NCBI GenBank assembly: GCA_017962865.1
Contig: JAGCUM010000148.1
Location: 1-9,879 of the forward strand
DNA: 9,879 nucleotides
Direction of reading: 5' to 3'
From: Spirochaetales bacterium
Lineage (GTDB): Bacteria > Spirochaetota > Spirochaetia > Sphaerochaetales > Sphaerochaetaceae
The first letter of the stretch is position 1. Each line of letters starts with the position of its first letter. The position numbers and the translations under genes are program-made. Of the stretch, positions 1 through 7,055 are shown one piece after another. The notes beneath the pieces were generated by a model that ran no database searches, was not told where the DNA came from, and saw only the letters and a list, made by a program, of their open reading frames with translations.

Positions 1-1
1 G

Positions 2-1687
2 GAGAAGGCAGGCTTCAGACCTTCGGTACATTTCGTCGACACCTGCGCAGGCGAGTTCAACGCCCTCACCCCATACTGCTACACGACTTACGGGGAGGAA
101 GATGAAGGAGAGCCGCTCGGAGAAAACGCGGTTGCCATAATCGCCTCCGGTCCCAACAGAATCGGACAGGGACTTGAATTCGATACATGCTGCACCCTCG
201 CCTCCTTCGCATTCAGGAGAAACGGCCGCAAGACCATAATGATCAACAGCAACCCCGAGACGGTCTCCACGGACTTCACATCATCCGACAGGCTCTACAT
301 CAGCGCACTCACGGCAGAAGACGTCATCGGAATCCTCGAGAAGGAGCACGTGAAGGACGTCGTGGTCCAGCTCGGCGGTCAGACTCCGCTGAACATGGCG
401 GACGAGCTTGAAAAATGGGGAGCCAACATAATCGGCACACCGCTTTCAGGCATAGATGCAACCGAGGACAGAGGCCTGTTCTCGGCCCTTGTGAAGAAGC
501 TGGGTCTCAGACAGCCGGACAACCGAATGGCCGGAACCCCGGGAGATGTCTTCAGATGCTCGCATGAAGTGGGCTTTCCGGTTCTTCTCAGGCCGTCCTT
601 CGTCCTCGGCGGCAGAAGCATGTTCATCGCCTACGATGATGCGGGCCTTGCAGAGTTCTTCGAGAAATCCGGAGTCTCCATCTCCCCCCAGGCCCCCGTG
701 CTTGTGGACCAGTTCCTCGAGGATGCCTTCGAGTATGACCTCGATGCCGTCTCGGACGGTCAGAACGTCTACATCGGCGGAATATTGCAGCACATCGAGG
801 CGGCGGGAATCCACTCGGGCGACAGCGCATCGGTCTTCCCGCCCTACAAGAGCAAGCCTGAGATCCTCGAGCAGATGAAACAGTGGGCGCTCCGCCTGGC
901 AAGGGAAATTCCCGTGAAGGGAATGATGAACATCCAGTTCGCCGAAAAGGACGGAAAGCTCTACATAATCGAGGTCAATCCCCGCGCCAGCAGAACCGTA
1001 CCGTTCATCAGCAAGGCCTCGGGCGTGAACCTCATCGAGACCGCAACGAAGGTCTGGCTGGGCCAGGATCTGGTTAAGCAGGGCCTGGTAAAGAGCGGAC
1101 AGGACATCGGTGAAGGCCACTGCATCACCGGTTGGGCAATCAAGGAAGCCGTGTTCTCCTTCGACAGGTTCGTCAACGTCGACCCGCAGCTCGGTCCCGA
1201 GATGAGATCCACAGGAGAGGTCGTAGGCTTCGGAAGAAGCTTCGGCGAAGCCTATGCCAAGAGCCAGATCGGAGCAGGCAACGAGCTCCCGACCGAAGGC
1301 AAGGTCATAATCAGCGTCAACAAGAAGGACAGAAAGACCATAGTCCCGACTGCCCTGGCACTGCAGGAGATGGGTTTCCAGATTGCTGCAACGAGGGGAA
1401 CGGCAAGAGATCTGTTCGACGAAGGAGTGCTGACGGATGTGGTTCTCAAGACCCACGACGGACACCCCAACATCGTGGATATGATCAGGGCCCACAGGGT
1501 CGCGCTTGTCATCAACACCCCGATGGGATTCCACTCGAGAAAGAGCGATGACGAGATCCGTTCGGAGGCAATGCGCAACAAGGTCCCCTACACCACAACC
1601 ACCTCCGCAGCCAGCGCCGCGGTCGAGGCAATCAGGTACCTTGAGCGGAAGGAATACATCGTCAGGGAGCTTCCCAACAAGAACTGA
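2..1687 (+). CDS. carB: Carbamoyl-phosphate synthase large subunit, C-terminal half (5' end outside window)
   Basis: CarB makes carbamoyl phosphate from bicarbonate, ATP and ammonia supplied by CarA, feeding pyrimidine and arginine synthesis in the cytoplasm. The window holds the last 561 codons, about half of the usual ~1,070-residue protein; the reading frame is open from base 2. Seen in order (fragment numbering): the end of the central domain (GFRPSVHFVDTCAGEF, residues 4-19), GPNRIGQG and NPETVST at the start of the second synthetase half, then the second ATP-grasp domain with RPSFVLGGR (197-205), HSGDSAS and EVNPRASRTVPF (324-335). LGPEMRSTGEV follows, and then the MGS-like allosteric domain from about 433 to the end, containing ATRGTA. 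Both catalytic halves of CarB are ATP-grasp modules; only the carbamate-phosphorylating one is visible. No truncation or frameshift is seen inside the window. A short hairpin follows the stop codon, but its T-tract faces the other strand. Confidence 0.98.
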   Translation, partial: EKAGFRPSVHFVDTCAGEFNALTPYCYTTYGEEDEGEPLGENAVAIIASGPNRIGQGLEFDTCCTLASFAFRRNGRKTIMINSNPETVSTDFTSSDRLYISALTAEDVIGILEKEHVKDVVVQLGGQTPLNMADELEKWGANIIGTPLSGIDATEDRGLFSALVKKLGLRQPDNRMAGTPGDVFRCSHEVGFPVLLRPSFVLGGRSMFIAYDDAGLAEFFEKSGVSISPQAPVLVDQFLEDAFEYDLDAVSDGQNVYIGGILQHIEAAGIHSGDSASVFPPYKSKPEILEQMKQWALRLAREIPVKGMMNIQFAEKDGKLYIIEVNPRASRTVPFISKASGVNLIETATKVWLGQDLVKQGLVKSGQDIGEGHCITGWAIKEAVFSFDRFVNVDPQLGPEMRSTGEVVGFGRSFGEAYAKSQIGAGNELPTEGKVIISVNKKDRKTIVPTALALQEMGFQIAATRGTARDLFDEGVLTDVVLKTHDGHPNIVDMIRAHRVALVINTPMGFHSRKSDDEIRSEAMRNKVPYTTTTSAASAAVEAIRYLERKEYIVRELPNKN

Positions 1688-1727
1688 AGAAAAACAAAGC
1701 CCTTGCAAAAACACATCTGCAAGGGCT
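1688..1727 (-). terminator. Intrinsic terminator of the minus-strand tRNA-Gly gene
   Basis: A perfect 10-bp inverted repeat (AGCCCTTGCA at 1698-1707, TGCAAGGGCT at 1718-1727) encloses a 10-nt loop. Read on the minus strand, the stem is followed by TTTGTTTTTCT (1698 down to 1688), a good U-tract. On the plus strand the stem is followed by GAAAGGGC, so termination of carB there would be weaker. It lies 16 nt beyond the tRNA 3' end and starts directly after the carB stop codon. Confidence 0.85.
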
Positions 1728-1743
1728 GAAAGGGCATAAAAAA

Positions 1744-1815
1744 AGCAGCAGGCGAGATTCGAACTCGTGTAGGCCACCTTGGCAAGGTGGTGCGTAACCA
1801 CTACGCTACTGCTGC
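1744..1815 (-). tRNA. tRNA-Gly, anticodon GCC
   Basis: The minus strand folds as a full cloverleaf. The 7-bp acceptor stem is GCAGCAG (1815-1809) with CTGCTGC (1751-1745). The D arm is GCGT/ACGC around AGTGGTT. The anticodon arm is CCACC/GGTGG around TTGCCAA, giving anticodon GCC for glycine codons GGC/GGT. The T loop is TTCGAAT on a CGAG/CTCG stem whose outermost pair (positions 49-65) is an A-C mismatch. The discriminator base is U, as usual for bacterial tRNA-Gly. CCA is not encoded; TTT follows instead, so CCA must be added after transcription. The gene is transcribed opposite carB and tig, with its own promoter and terminator. Confidence 0.95.
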
Positions 1816-1827
1816 AAGACGAGTTTG

Positions 1828-1856
1828 TTTATAGCATTTTTGCAGAAGTTGCGCAA
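1828..1856 (-). promoter_or_regulatory. Promoter of tRNA-Gly (minus strand)
   Basis: On the minus strand TTGCGC (1856-1851) and TATAAA (1833-1828) are separated by exactly 17 bp. The -10 box matches the sigma-70 consensus at 5 of 6 positions and the -35 at 3 of 6. The -10 ends 12 nt before the mature tRNA 5' end, which leaves a short leader for RNase P to remove. Confidence 0.65.
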
Positions 1857-1931
1857 TAGCTGATGTGCTTTTATTTTTCACTTGCATCCGGGGCCCCGAA
1901 AACGTCTGTCACAAAAATGTCCGTCAGGTAG

Positions 1932-1960
1932 TGGATTTATTTCTGTAATTTCTATATATT
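1932..1960 (+). promoter_or_regulatory. Probable promoter of the tig-clpP-clpX-tatD operon
   Basis: TATATT (1955-1960) is a good -10 box. 17 bp upstream lies TGGATT (1932-1937), only 3 of 6 matches to TTGACA. Transcription would start near 1967, giving a leader of about 45 nt before the tig ATG. The rest of the 197-nt gap between the tRNA and tig holds a 10-bp GC palindrome (1889-1898) and an imperfect direct repeat, ACGTCTGTCA (1902-1911) and ATGTCCGTCA (1917-1926), of unknown meaning. Confidence 0.45.
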
Positions 1961-1973
1961 TGTGAAGCGACTT

Positions 1974-1990
1974 TTTTCAAACGTTGAAAA
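1974..1990. repeat. Inverted repeat in the tig leader
   Basis: TTTTCAA (1974-1980) and TTGAAAA (1984-1990) form a perfect 7-bp inverted repeat around ACG. It lies just downstream of the expected transcription start and 22 nt before the tig start codon. It could be an operator for a regulator of the operon or a weak AT-rich 5' hairpin. It does not match the CIRCE (TTAGCACTC/GAGTGCTAA) or CtsR-type (GGTCAAA repeats) heat-shock operators. Confidence 0.5.
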
Positions 1991-2012
1991 TCATTAGTTG
2001 AGAGGAATAGAA

Positions 2013-3338
2013 ATGGAAATCAAGAAACTCGAGCACTCATCCGTGGAACTCACACTGACACTCAGCGCAGCCACAATCGAGGAAGATTATTCAAAGACCA
2101 TCAAGGACTATGCCAAGAAGCTCACACTCAAGGGCTTCAGACCCGGCAAGGCTCCTGTTTCACTTGTCGAGAGCAAGTACGGCGATGCAATCCGTGAGGA
2201 AGTTACCTTCAAGCTCATGGAGAAGAACCTCCAGGATTCCTACAAGGACATGGATGCCAAGGACCGCCCGCTTCCCTACAGCACACCCGAGCTTCAGAAC
2301 GAGGACGCACTGCTCCCCTTCAAGCCCAACACGGACGTCACATACAGCGTCATCTACGATGTGCTTCCGACAGTCACGCTGCCCGAGTACAAGGGACTTG
2401 AGATCGAGTATCCCGCAAGACAGATCACCGACGCAGACGTCAACGCAGAGATCGAGAGACTGCGCGAGCAGAACGCCATGGTCATCACCAAGAACGGCAC
2501 CATCGCCGAGGGTGATATCGTCACCATCGACTATGCAGAGCTCGATGCCGACGGAAACGAGATGTCAGCCAACAAGAGAGACGACTTCACATTCACGGTC
2601 GGCAGCTCCTACAACTTCTACAAGCTGGACAAGGACCTTGTCGGCATGAAGAAGGGAGACGAGACGGTCATCGAGAAGACATATGACGACGAGAGCGGCA
2701 TGGGTTCCGACTACCTCGGAAGAACCGTGAAGATCAAGGTCGCAGTCAAGGAAGTCAAGTACAAGGAAGTCCCGGAGCTCGATGACGATTTCGCACAGGA
2801 CGTCAAGGACGAGTACAAGACAGTCGACGACCTCCTGAAGGCCACCAGAAAGCAGCTTGAGGACAACGCCGAGGAAGGCAACAAGGCCGCCAAGCTCGAC
2901 GCAGTCATCAAGGCTCTCCTCGAGAAGACCGAGATCGATGTTCCCAAGAGCATGGTCGAGGCACAGCTTGAGCAGGATTGGCAGAACTTCATCTCCCGCT
3001 TCGGCATGAGCGAGGAAGATGTGCTCAAGATCATGGGTGCCCAGGGCGGCGGAAAGGAGAACTTCCTCGAGACCAGAAGGGCCGATACCCTTCAGAACAT
3101 CAAGGGCCAGCTGATCATCGAGCAGATCAAGGAAGAGCAGAAGTACGAGGTTTCCGAGGAGGAGATCGAGGCCGAGCTCAAGAACTACGGCGAAGACATC
3201 AACAAGGACAACCCGAACTACGAGTCCATGAAGATCTATGCAGAGGACGACGTCAAGTACAGAAAGGCACGCGATCTCCTGCTTGAGAGCAATACATTCA
3301 AAGCTGTCGAGCCCAAGGAAGAGAAAGAAGAGAACTGA
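2013..3338 (+). CDS. tig: Trigger factor, ribosome-associated chaperone and peptidyl-prolyl isomerase
   Basis: Trigger factor binds the ribosome at the tunnel exit and shields nascent chains. The 441-residue length is typical. The N-terminal domain carries the ribosome-binding signature GFRPGKAP (41-48). A central FKBP-type isomerase domain follows (about 155-250: [45 protein letters not shown]). The C-terminal helical chaperone region is rich in Lys and Glu and ends in an acidic-basic tail. The start chosen is ATG 2013, because GAGGA (2002-2006) sits 6 nt upstream; an in-frame TTG at 1998 would itself contain the SD region. The gene heads an operon with clpP, whose SD overlaps the tig stop codon. 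In many bacteria tig precedes clpP and clpX, linking folding and degradation. Confidence 0.97.
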   Translation: MEIKKLEHSSVELTLTLSAATIEEDYSKTIKDYAKKLTLKGFRPGKAPVSLVESKYGDAIREEVTFKLMEKNLQDSYKDMDAKDRPLPYSTPELQNEDALLPFKPNTDVTYSVIYDVLPTVTLPEYKGLEIEYPARQITDADVNAEIERLREQNAMVITKNGTIAEGDIVTIDYAELDADGNEMSANKRDDFTFTVGSSYNFYKLDKDLVGMKKGDETVIEKTYDDESGMGSDYLGRTVKIKVAVKEVKYKEVPELDDDFAQDVKDEYKTVDDLLKATRKQLEDNAEEGNKAAKLDAVIKALLEKTEIDVPKSMVEAQLEQDWQNFISRFGMSEEDVLKIMGAQGGGKENFLETRRADTLQNIKGQLIIEQIKEEQKYEVSEEEIEAELKNYGEDINKDNPNYESMKIYAEDDVKYRKARDLLLESNTFKAVEPKEEKEEN

Positions 3339-3345
3339 GGTTTCA

Positions 3346-3945
3346 ATGGATAGAGTGTCATCATATCTTGTTCCGACGGTAATAGAGCACAGCGGGCTCG
3401 GAGAAAGAGCCTACGACATCTACAGCAGACTGCTCAAGGAGCGCATCATCTTCCTGGACGGGGAGATCGATGACGCCAGGGCAGACCTCGTTGTGGCCCA
3501 GCTTCTGTTCCTGGAGAACGAGGATCCCAAGAAGGACATCTCGCTCTATATCAATTCTCCCGGCGGCAGCGTGACCGCAGGTCTTGCAATCTACGACACG
3601 ATGCAGATCATTTCCAGCGACGTGTCCACCATCTGCATGGGACAGGCAGCCTCCATGGCTGCCCTGATCCTCGCGGCAGGAACCGACGGCAAGCGCATGA
3701 TATTGCCTTCTGCAAGAGTCATGATCCACCAGCCGTGGGGCGGCGTACAGGGACAGGCTTCCGACGTCAGCATCCACGCCAAGGAAATCATCAGGCTCAA
3801 GAAGCTCTCGATCGATTATCTTGCAAGACATACCGGACAGACAGTCGAGAAGATCGCTTCCGACATCGAGCGCGACCACTTCATGACGGCTGAGGACGCA
3901 AAGGCCTACAATATCGTCGACAAGATTCTTTACAGAGAGGTCTGA
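3346..3945 (+). CDS. clpP: ATP-dependent Clp protease proteolytic subunit
   Basis: ClpP forms the tetradecameric serine-protease chamber that degrades substrates unfolded by ClpX. The protein has 199 residues, the usual length. The catalytic triad is visible: Ser103 in GQAASM, His128 in MIHQPWGG and Asp177 in [22 protein letters not shown] (71-86), next to the catalytic groove, and [12 protein letters not shown] are near-invariant in the family. The start is ATG 3346, with GAGG (3337-3340) overlapping the tig TGA and a 5-nt spacer. The first residues ([14 protein letters not shown]) suit a short N-terminal propeptide or axial-loop region. Extending upstream to 3238 would only read into tig in another frame. 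The clpX start follows one base after the stop codon, so translation of the two is probably coupled. Confidence 0.98.
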   Translation: MDRVSSYLVPTVIEHSGLGERAYDIYSRLLKERIIFLDGEIDDARADLVVAQLLFLENEDPKKDISLYINSPGGSVTAGLAIYDTMQIISSDVSTICMGQAASMAALILAAGTDGKRMILPSARVMIHQPWGGVQGQASDVSIHAKEIIRLKKLSIDYLARHTGQTVEKIASDIERDHFMTAEDAKAYNIVDKILYREV

Positions 3946-3946
3946 C

Positions 3947-5218
3947 ATGGCATTCGGAAAGAACAACAAATACTGCTCGTTCTGCGGAAGCTCCACAAAC
4001 AGAATGGTCACCGGCCCCGGCGGAGTGACAATCTGCGAGAGCTGCGTGGACAGATGCCGCAACATCCTCTATGACGATGAGGGCAATGAAGAGAAGACTT
4101 CTTCCACCCACGCCCTGCCCGACAAGCTTCCCACCCCGCATGAGCTCAAGGATTATCTGGACGAGTATGTCATAGGACAGCATCAGGCCAAGAAAATCCT
4201 GAGCGTCGCCGTCTACAACCATTACAAGAGAATCAAGTTCGAGAAGGACATCGAGCAGAACGACAACGTCTCCCTGGACAAGTCCAACATCCTTCTGATG
4301 GGACCCACCGGAACGGGAAAGACACTGCTGGCCAGAACCCTTGCGACAAAGCTCAGCGTACCCTTCGCCATCGCCGATGCCACCACCATAACGGAGGCCG
4401 GATATGTCGGTGAGGACGTAGAAAACATACTGCTCAAGCTGATTCAGGCTGCCGATGACGATATCTCTGCTGCCGAGCACGGCATCATCTTCCTGGATGA
4501 GGTCGACAAGATCGCAAAGAAAGGCGAGAACGTCTCCATCACCCGTGATGTTTCGGGCGAAGGCGTCCAGCAGGCCCTTCTGAAGATCATCGAGGGCACG
4601 GTTGCAAGCGTCCCGCCTCAGGGCGGAAGAAAGCATCCCAACCAGGAGATGCTCAAGATCGATACCCGCAATATCCTGTTCATCTGCGGCGGAGCCTTCG
4701 TCGGACTGGACAAGATCATCGAGAAGAGACTCGGAACCTCCGAAATCGGATTCGGCAAGAACCACACCGACAGCAGGGACAAGGACCTTGCCACCCTTTA
4801 TGCCAACGTGCTTCCCGACGACCTGATCAAGTTCGGTCTGATTCCCGAGTTCATCGGAAGACTTCCCATCCACGTGGCCCTCAACGACCTCAAGGTGGAG
4901 GACCTCAAGAGGATCCTGACCGAGCCCAAGAACTCGATCATCCGCCAGTATCAGGCAACCATGAAGCTGGACAACGTGGATCTGGAGTTCACCGATGATG
5001 CCATCGCAACCATCGCCCAGACCGCCTATGACCAGAAGACCGGAGCCAGAGGCCTCAGGAGCATAGTCGAGTCCATCATGACCGACATCATGTACGACGT
5101 TCCTTCCTACAAGGAAGTCTCCAAGGTCCTCATCGACAGCTCCACGGTGCTTCAGAAGTCCAAGCCTACCCTGCTTAACGCCGACGGCGTTGCATTGGAG
5201 CAGAAGCTTCTCGGCTGA
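3947..5218 (+). CDS. clpX: ATP-dependent Clp protease ATP-binding subunit ClpX
   Basis: ClpX is the hexameric AAA+ unfoldase that feeds ClpP. The 423 residues show the full domain order. An N-terminal zinc-binding domain has Cys10, Cys13, Cys30 and Cys33. Walker A is GPTGTGKT (119-126), the pore loop GYVGEDVE (152-159), Walker [12 protein letters not shown] (180-190) and the second pore loop RKH (228-230). The ClpP-docking tripeptide IGF is at 267-269, the arginine-finger region EFIGRLP at 301-307 (Arg305) and sensor 2 GARGLRSI at 366-373. All key residues are present, so an active protein that docks onto ClpP is expected. The start is ATG 3947 with AGAGAGG (3934-3940) 6 nt upstream, inside the end of clpP. 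Only C3946 separates the clpP stop codon from this start. Confidence 0.98.
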   Translation: MAFGKNNKYCSFCGSSTNRMVTGPGGVTICESCVDRCRNILYDDEGNEEKTSSTHALPDKLPTPHELKDYLDEYVIGQHQAKKILSVAVYNHYKRIKFEKDIEQNDNVSLDKSNILLMGPTGTGKTLLARTLATKLSVPFAIADATTITEAGYVGEDVENILLKLIQAADDDISAAEHGIIFLDEVDKIAKKGENVSITRDVSGEGVQQALLKIIEGTVASVPPQGGRKHPNQEMLKIDTRNILFICGGAFVGLDKIIEKRLGTSEIGFGKNHTDSRDKDLATLYANVLPDDLIKFGLIPEFIGRLPIHVALNDLKVEDLKRILTEPKNSIIRQYQATMKLDNVDLEFTDDAIATIAQTAYDQKTGARGLRSIVESIMTDIMYDVPSYKEVSKVLIDSSTVLQKSKPTLLNADGVALEQKLLG

Positions 5219-5220
5219 AG

Positions 5221-6045
5221 ATGAATTACATCGATTCGCACTTCCATACACAGTTCACGCTCGAAAAGGGCGTGAATGTTTTTTCTTTCCTCGATGAAAG
5301 TCCCGAAAACGGATTTGTCGGCGGAATAGACATCGGCTGCGTACACGACGATCTTCCCGGACGCAGGAGCCTTCTTCAGAAGTATCCTCATATCCTGCTT
5401 TCCGCGGGAATGGGACCCTGGGAGGCAGGAGCCAGCGAGACCAGGGGAACCGATCCCGACTTCGAGTACAGCAGCGCAAAGACCACGGAGCAGATTCTCC
5501 GTGAGCTGGACATCCTCAGACACAACATCGAGACCCATAAGCCGTCTTTCATCGGAGAGATCGGCCTGGATTACTACTGGGAGTACGGAAACCACGACAA
5601 GCAGAAGCTAATTTTCGAGACCCAGATGAGATGGGCGGATGAAATGGGCCTATGCGTGCTGATCCATGACCGCGATGCCGATGAAGATGTCATCGATGTC
5701 ATCCGTCGTCTGGGCCCGTCCAAGGGCGGAGTAATCCACTGCTTCGACGGAGACAGAGGCCTCATGGAGACTGCCCTGGAGCACGGCTACTACATCAGTT
5801 TTGCCGGAAACCTGACATTCAAGAAAAACACACAGCTTCGCGAACTGATCCGAGAGGTGCCTGCGGACAGGCTGCTTCTGGAGACCGATTCCCCCTACCT
5901 CACACCCGTCCCGCTCAGGGGAAGGACAAACAGTCCCGAGTACATCGTCAATACCTATAACTGTGCCGCTGAGCTGCTGGGGATGGACGTAGACGCGCTG
6001 TCCGAGACAATCACGGACAACTTCAGGGCCCTCTGCGCGAGGTAA
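5221..6045 (+). CDS. tatD: TatD-family metal-dependent hydrolase (3'-5' DNase type)
   Basis: TatD proteins are cytoplasmic TIM-barrel metallohydrolases of the amidohydrolase superfamily; characterised members are Mg-dependent 3'-5' exonucleases. This 274-residue protein keeps the family ligands: His7 and His9 (DSHFH), Glu113 (GEIGLDYYW), His149 (LIHDRDA), His173 (GVIHCFDG) and Asp223 (ETDSPYLTPVPLRGR). Compared with common ~260-residue members, the stretch after GMGPWE (residues about 69-90, Gly/Ser/Thr-rich) looks like an insertion. The start ATG 5221 lies 2 nt after the clpX stop codon, with no clear SD, so translational coupling to clpX is likely. The exact paralogue (TatD, YcfH or YjjV type) cannot be fixed from sequence reading; the symbol is by family. 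The gene runs convergently into the minus-strand gene, only 5 bp away, with no clear terminator between them. Confidence 0.88.
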   Translation: MNYIDSHFHTQFTLEKGVNVFSFLDESPENGFVGGIDIGCVHDDLPGRRSLLQKYPHILLSAGMGPWEAGASETRGTDPDFEYSSAKTTEQILRELDILRHNIETHKPSFIGEIGLDYYWEYGNHDKQKLIFETQMRWADEMGLCVLIHDRDADEDVIDVIRRLGPSKGGVIHCFDGDRGLMETALEHGYYISFAGNLTFKKNTQLRELIREVPADRLLLETDSPYLTPVPLRGRTNSPEYIVNTYNCAAELLGMDVDALSETITDNFRALCAR

Positions 6046-6050
6046 ATGCC

Positions 6051-6953
6051 CTATCTTTTAACATAGATATACGGAAGACTCTTCTGAGTGTCTGAATGCT
6101 TTTCCACATCATCCGCAACATCCCTGAAAACCGAGAAATCGGGAATGATCACGGCATAGAGGTTCTTTTCCGGAACGACCGATGCAAAGCGGTAGTCCAC
6201 GACCCACTGGACGGTGGTCTCGTTGTTGAAGAACCTGTAGAAGGTGCTCACATAGGGACACAGGGCCAGGACAATGCCCTGCCTGTCCATTTCCTCAAGG
6301 GTATTGGAAGCGAAGATCGCACTGCTTCCCCTCTTTTCAAACACGGAAACATGGCCTGCAGGGAATGCATCAATGATGTCCTGAATATAGGATACCCTGT
6401 TTGCACTGTAGACCAGGGCAACATTCTGGGACATCTTTGAAGTCTCTGCTTCTATTATCGAAGATGCCTCGAGCCAGCCGGGAAGCTCGTCGGGAATCAG
6501 GGTGCAGTCGAAACAGGTGGCTTCGGTATCCACGGTTATTCCCACGACTATGCTCTGCTCCAGGATCGAAGACACATCCACGTTCTCCGAGTTGGCGAAT
6601 TCACTTACCATGGGACTGAGGACAACGGTCTTTCCCTTTACCTTGGAGATTGCAGCCGTAAACAGGTCAGTGAAGCTGAAGCACTGGTCATCCAGCTTGA
6701 CGACGGAAAGCCTCGTGCCGTTGAGGGCATAGTTCAGCCTGAGCCTGATGATGTCTGCAGACGGGACTACCTGGAAGAAGGAGCTGTCGGCCACGATGCT
6801 GATTCGCGGGAAAGCGAAAAGATAGACCGAGGCCAATGCTGCGCAGAGAAGAACGACGGCCACGACTGCTATCAGTGCCTTCTTTCCCTTGCGATTCGGC
6901 TTCTGGATATTCTTCCTCTCCTTCAGAGGTTTCTTCTCCGGTTTCTTTCCCAT
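6051..6953 (-). CDS. Membrane-anchored protein with periplasmic-binding-protein-like domain, function unknown
   Basis: I do not recognise a specific gene. From ATG 6953 the protein has 300 residues. It begins with a very basic segment rich in Lys and Arg (1-25), followed by one hydrophobic segment (about 26-48, ALIAVVAVVLLCAALASVYL). The remainder (about 50-300) alternates hydrophobic strands and helices, for example TVVLSPM, IVVGITVDTE, NVALVYS and GIVLALCPY. This resembles a type 1 periplasmic binding protein or LacI-type sensor fold; that is an impression, not a motif match. Topology would be N-in with the domain outside. Cys37 sits in the middle of the hydrophobic stretch, so a lipobox is unlikely. 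TTG (6974) and GTG (6959) are alternative in-frame starts, bounded upstream by an in-frame TGA; none has an SD. ATG 6953 fits the proposed promoter, giving a leaderless mRNA. It has no transporter genes beside it. Confidence 0.8.
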   Translation of the reverse strand: MGKKPEKKPLKERKNIQKPNRKGKKALIAVVAVVLLCAALASVYLFAFPRISIVADSSFFQVVPSADIIRLRLNYALNGTRLSVVKLDDQCFSFTDLFTAAISKVKGKTVVLSPMVSEFANSENVDVSSILEQSIVVGITVDTEATCFDCTLIPDELPGWLEASSIIEAETSKMSQNVALVYSANRVSYIQDIIDAFPAGHVSVFEKRGSSAIFASNTLEEMDRQGIVLALCPYVSTFYRFFNNETTVQWVVDYRFASVVPEKNLYAVIIPDFSVFRDVADDVEKHSDTQKSLPYIYVKR

Positions 6954-6959
6954 GAGCAC

Positions 6960-6988
6960 AGAGTAACGATGCAAAGCCGAACCGTCAA
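6960..6988 (-). promoter_or_regulatory. Promoter for the minus-strand binding-protein-like gene
   Basis: On the minus strand TTGACG (6988-6983) is followed by 17 bp and then TACTCT (6965-6960). The -35 matches at 5 of 6 positions, the -10 at 3 of 6. Only 6 bp (GTGCTC) separate the -10 from ATG 6953, so transcription would begin at or next to the start codon and yield a leaderless message. The absence of any SD before the start is consistent with this. Confidence 0.45.
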
Positions 6989-6994
6989 CTGCCG

Positions 6995-7038
6995 CCTCAT
7001 TATTGACGCTAACACCTCATGTCATTACTATTTGAGGT
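6995..7038. promoter_or_regulatory. Candidate operator repeats in the divergent promoter region
   Basis: CCTCAT occurs at 6995-7000, between the two -35 boxes, and again at 7015-7020, exactly 20 bp (about two helical turns) apart. ACCTCA (7014-7019) also forms an inverted repeat with TGAGGT (7033-7038) that brackets the fba -10 box. The placement suits a DNA-binding regulator of one or both genes. The elements are short and could arise by chance. Confidence 0.3.
7003..7031 (+). promoter_or_regulatory. Promoter of fba
   Basis: TTGACG (7003-7008, 5 of 6 matches) and TACTAT (7026-7031, 4 of 6) are spaced by exactly 17 bp. Transcription would start around 7036-7039, giving a leader of only 17-20 nt. 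The -35 faces that of the divergent gene (CGTCAA at 6983-6988) across 14 bp. Confidence 0.6.
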
Positions 7039-7053
7039 AATAGGAGATTACCT
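7035..7053 (+). promoter_or_regulatory. fba ribosome binding site displayed in a hairpin loop
   Basis: AGGTAAT (7035-7041) and ATTACCT (7047-7053) pair perfectly over 7 bp. The 5-nt loop is AGGAG (7042-7046), the SD itself, 9 nt before the fba ATG. If transcription starts near 7037, one or two outer pairs are lost, leaving a 5-6 bp hairpin at the extreme 5' end. It may equally act as a DNA dyad. Confidence 0.6.
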
Positions 7054-7055
7054 AA

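Noticed and set aside
446..1801. 451-codon open frame on the minus strand across carB and the tRNA
   Set aside because: It lies opposite conserved CarB sequence and reads through the tRNA gene; the translation shows no domain. It is a codon-bias shadow.
1889..1898. CGGGGCCCCG palindrome in the tRNA-tig gap
   Set aside because: It has no loop, no T-tract and no second copy nearby; probably chance, or at most a short extrusion site.
1998..2012. Upstream TTG start for tig
   Set aside because: The SD GAGGA (2002-2006) would lie inside the coding sequence, while ATG 2013 is spaced correctly from it and gives the family-typical N terminus.
3238..3345. N-terminal extension of clpP
   Set aside because: It overlaps the end of tig by about 100 bases; ATG 3346 has an SD and gives the usual ClpP length.
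3881..5251. 456-codon open frame on the minus strand across clpX
   Set aside because: It is the mirror frame of a highly conserved gene, with low-complexity Asp/Val/Leu composition and no motif or SD.
6046..6100. Bidirectional terminator between tatD and the convergent gene
   Set aside because: Only 5 bp separate the stop codons and the nearby repeats (ACTC/GAGT) give no stable stem with a T-run.
6835..6880. Lipoprotein signal around Cys37 of the minus-strand protein
   Set aside because: The Cys lies mid-way through the hydrophobic stretch and is followed by more membrane-type residues; an uncleaved anchor fits better.
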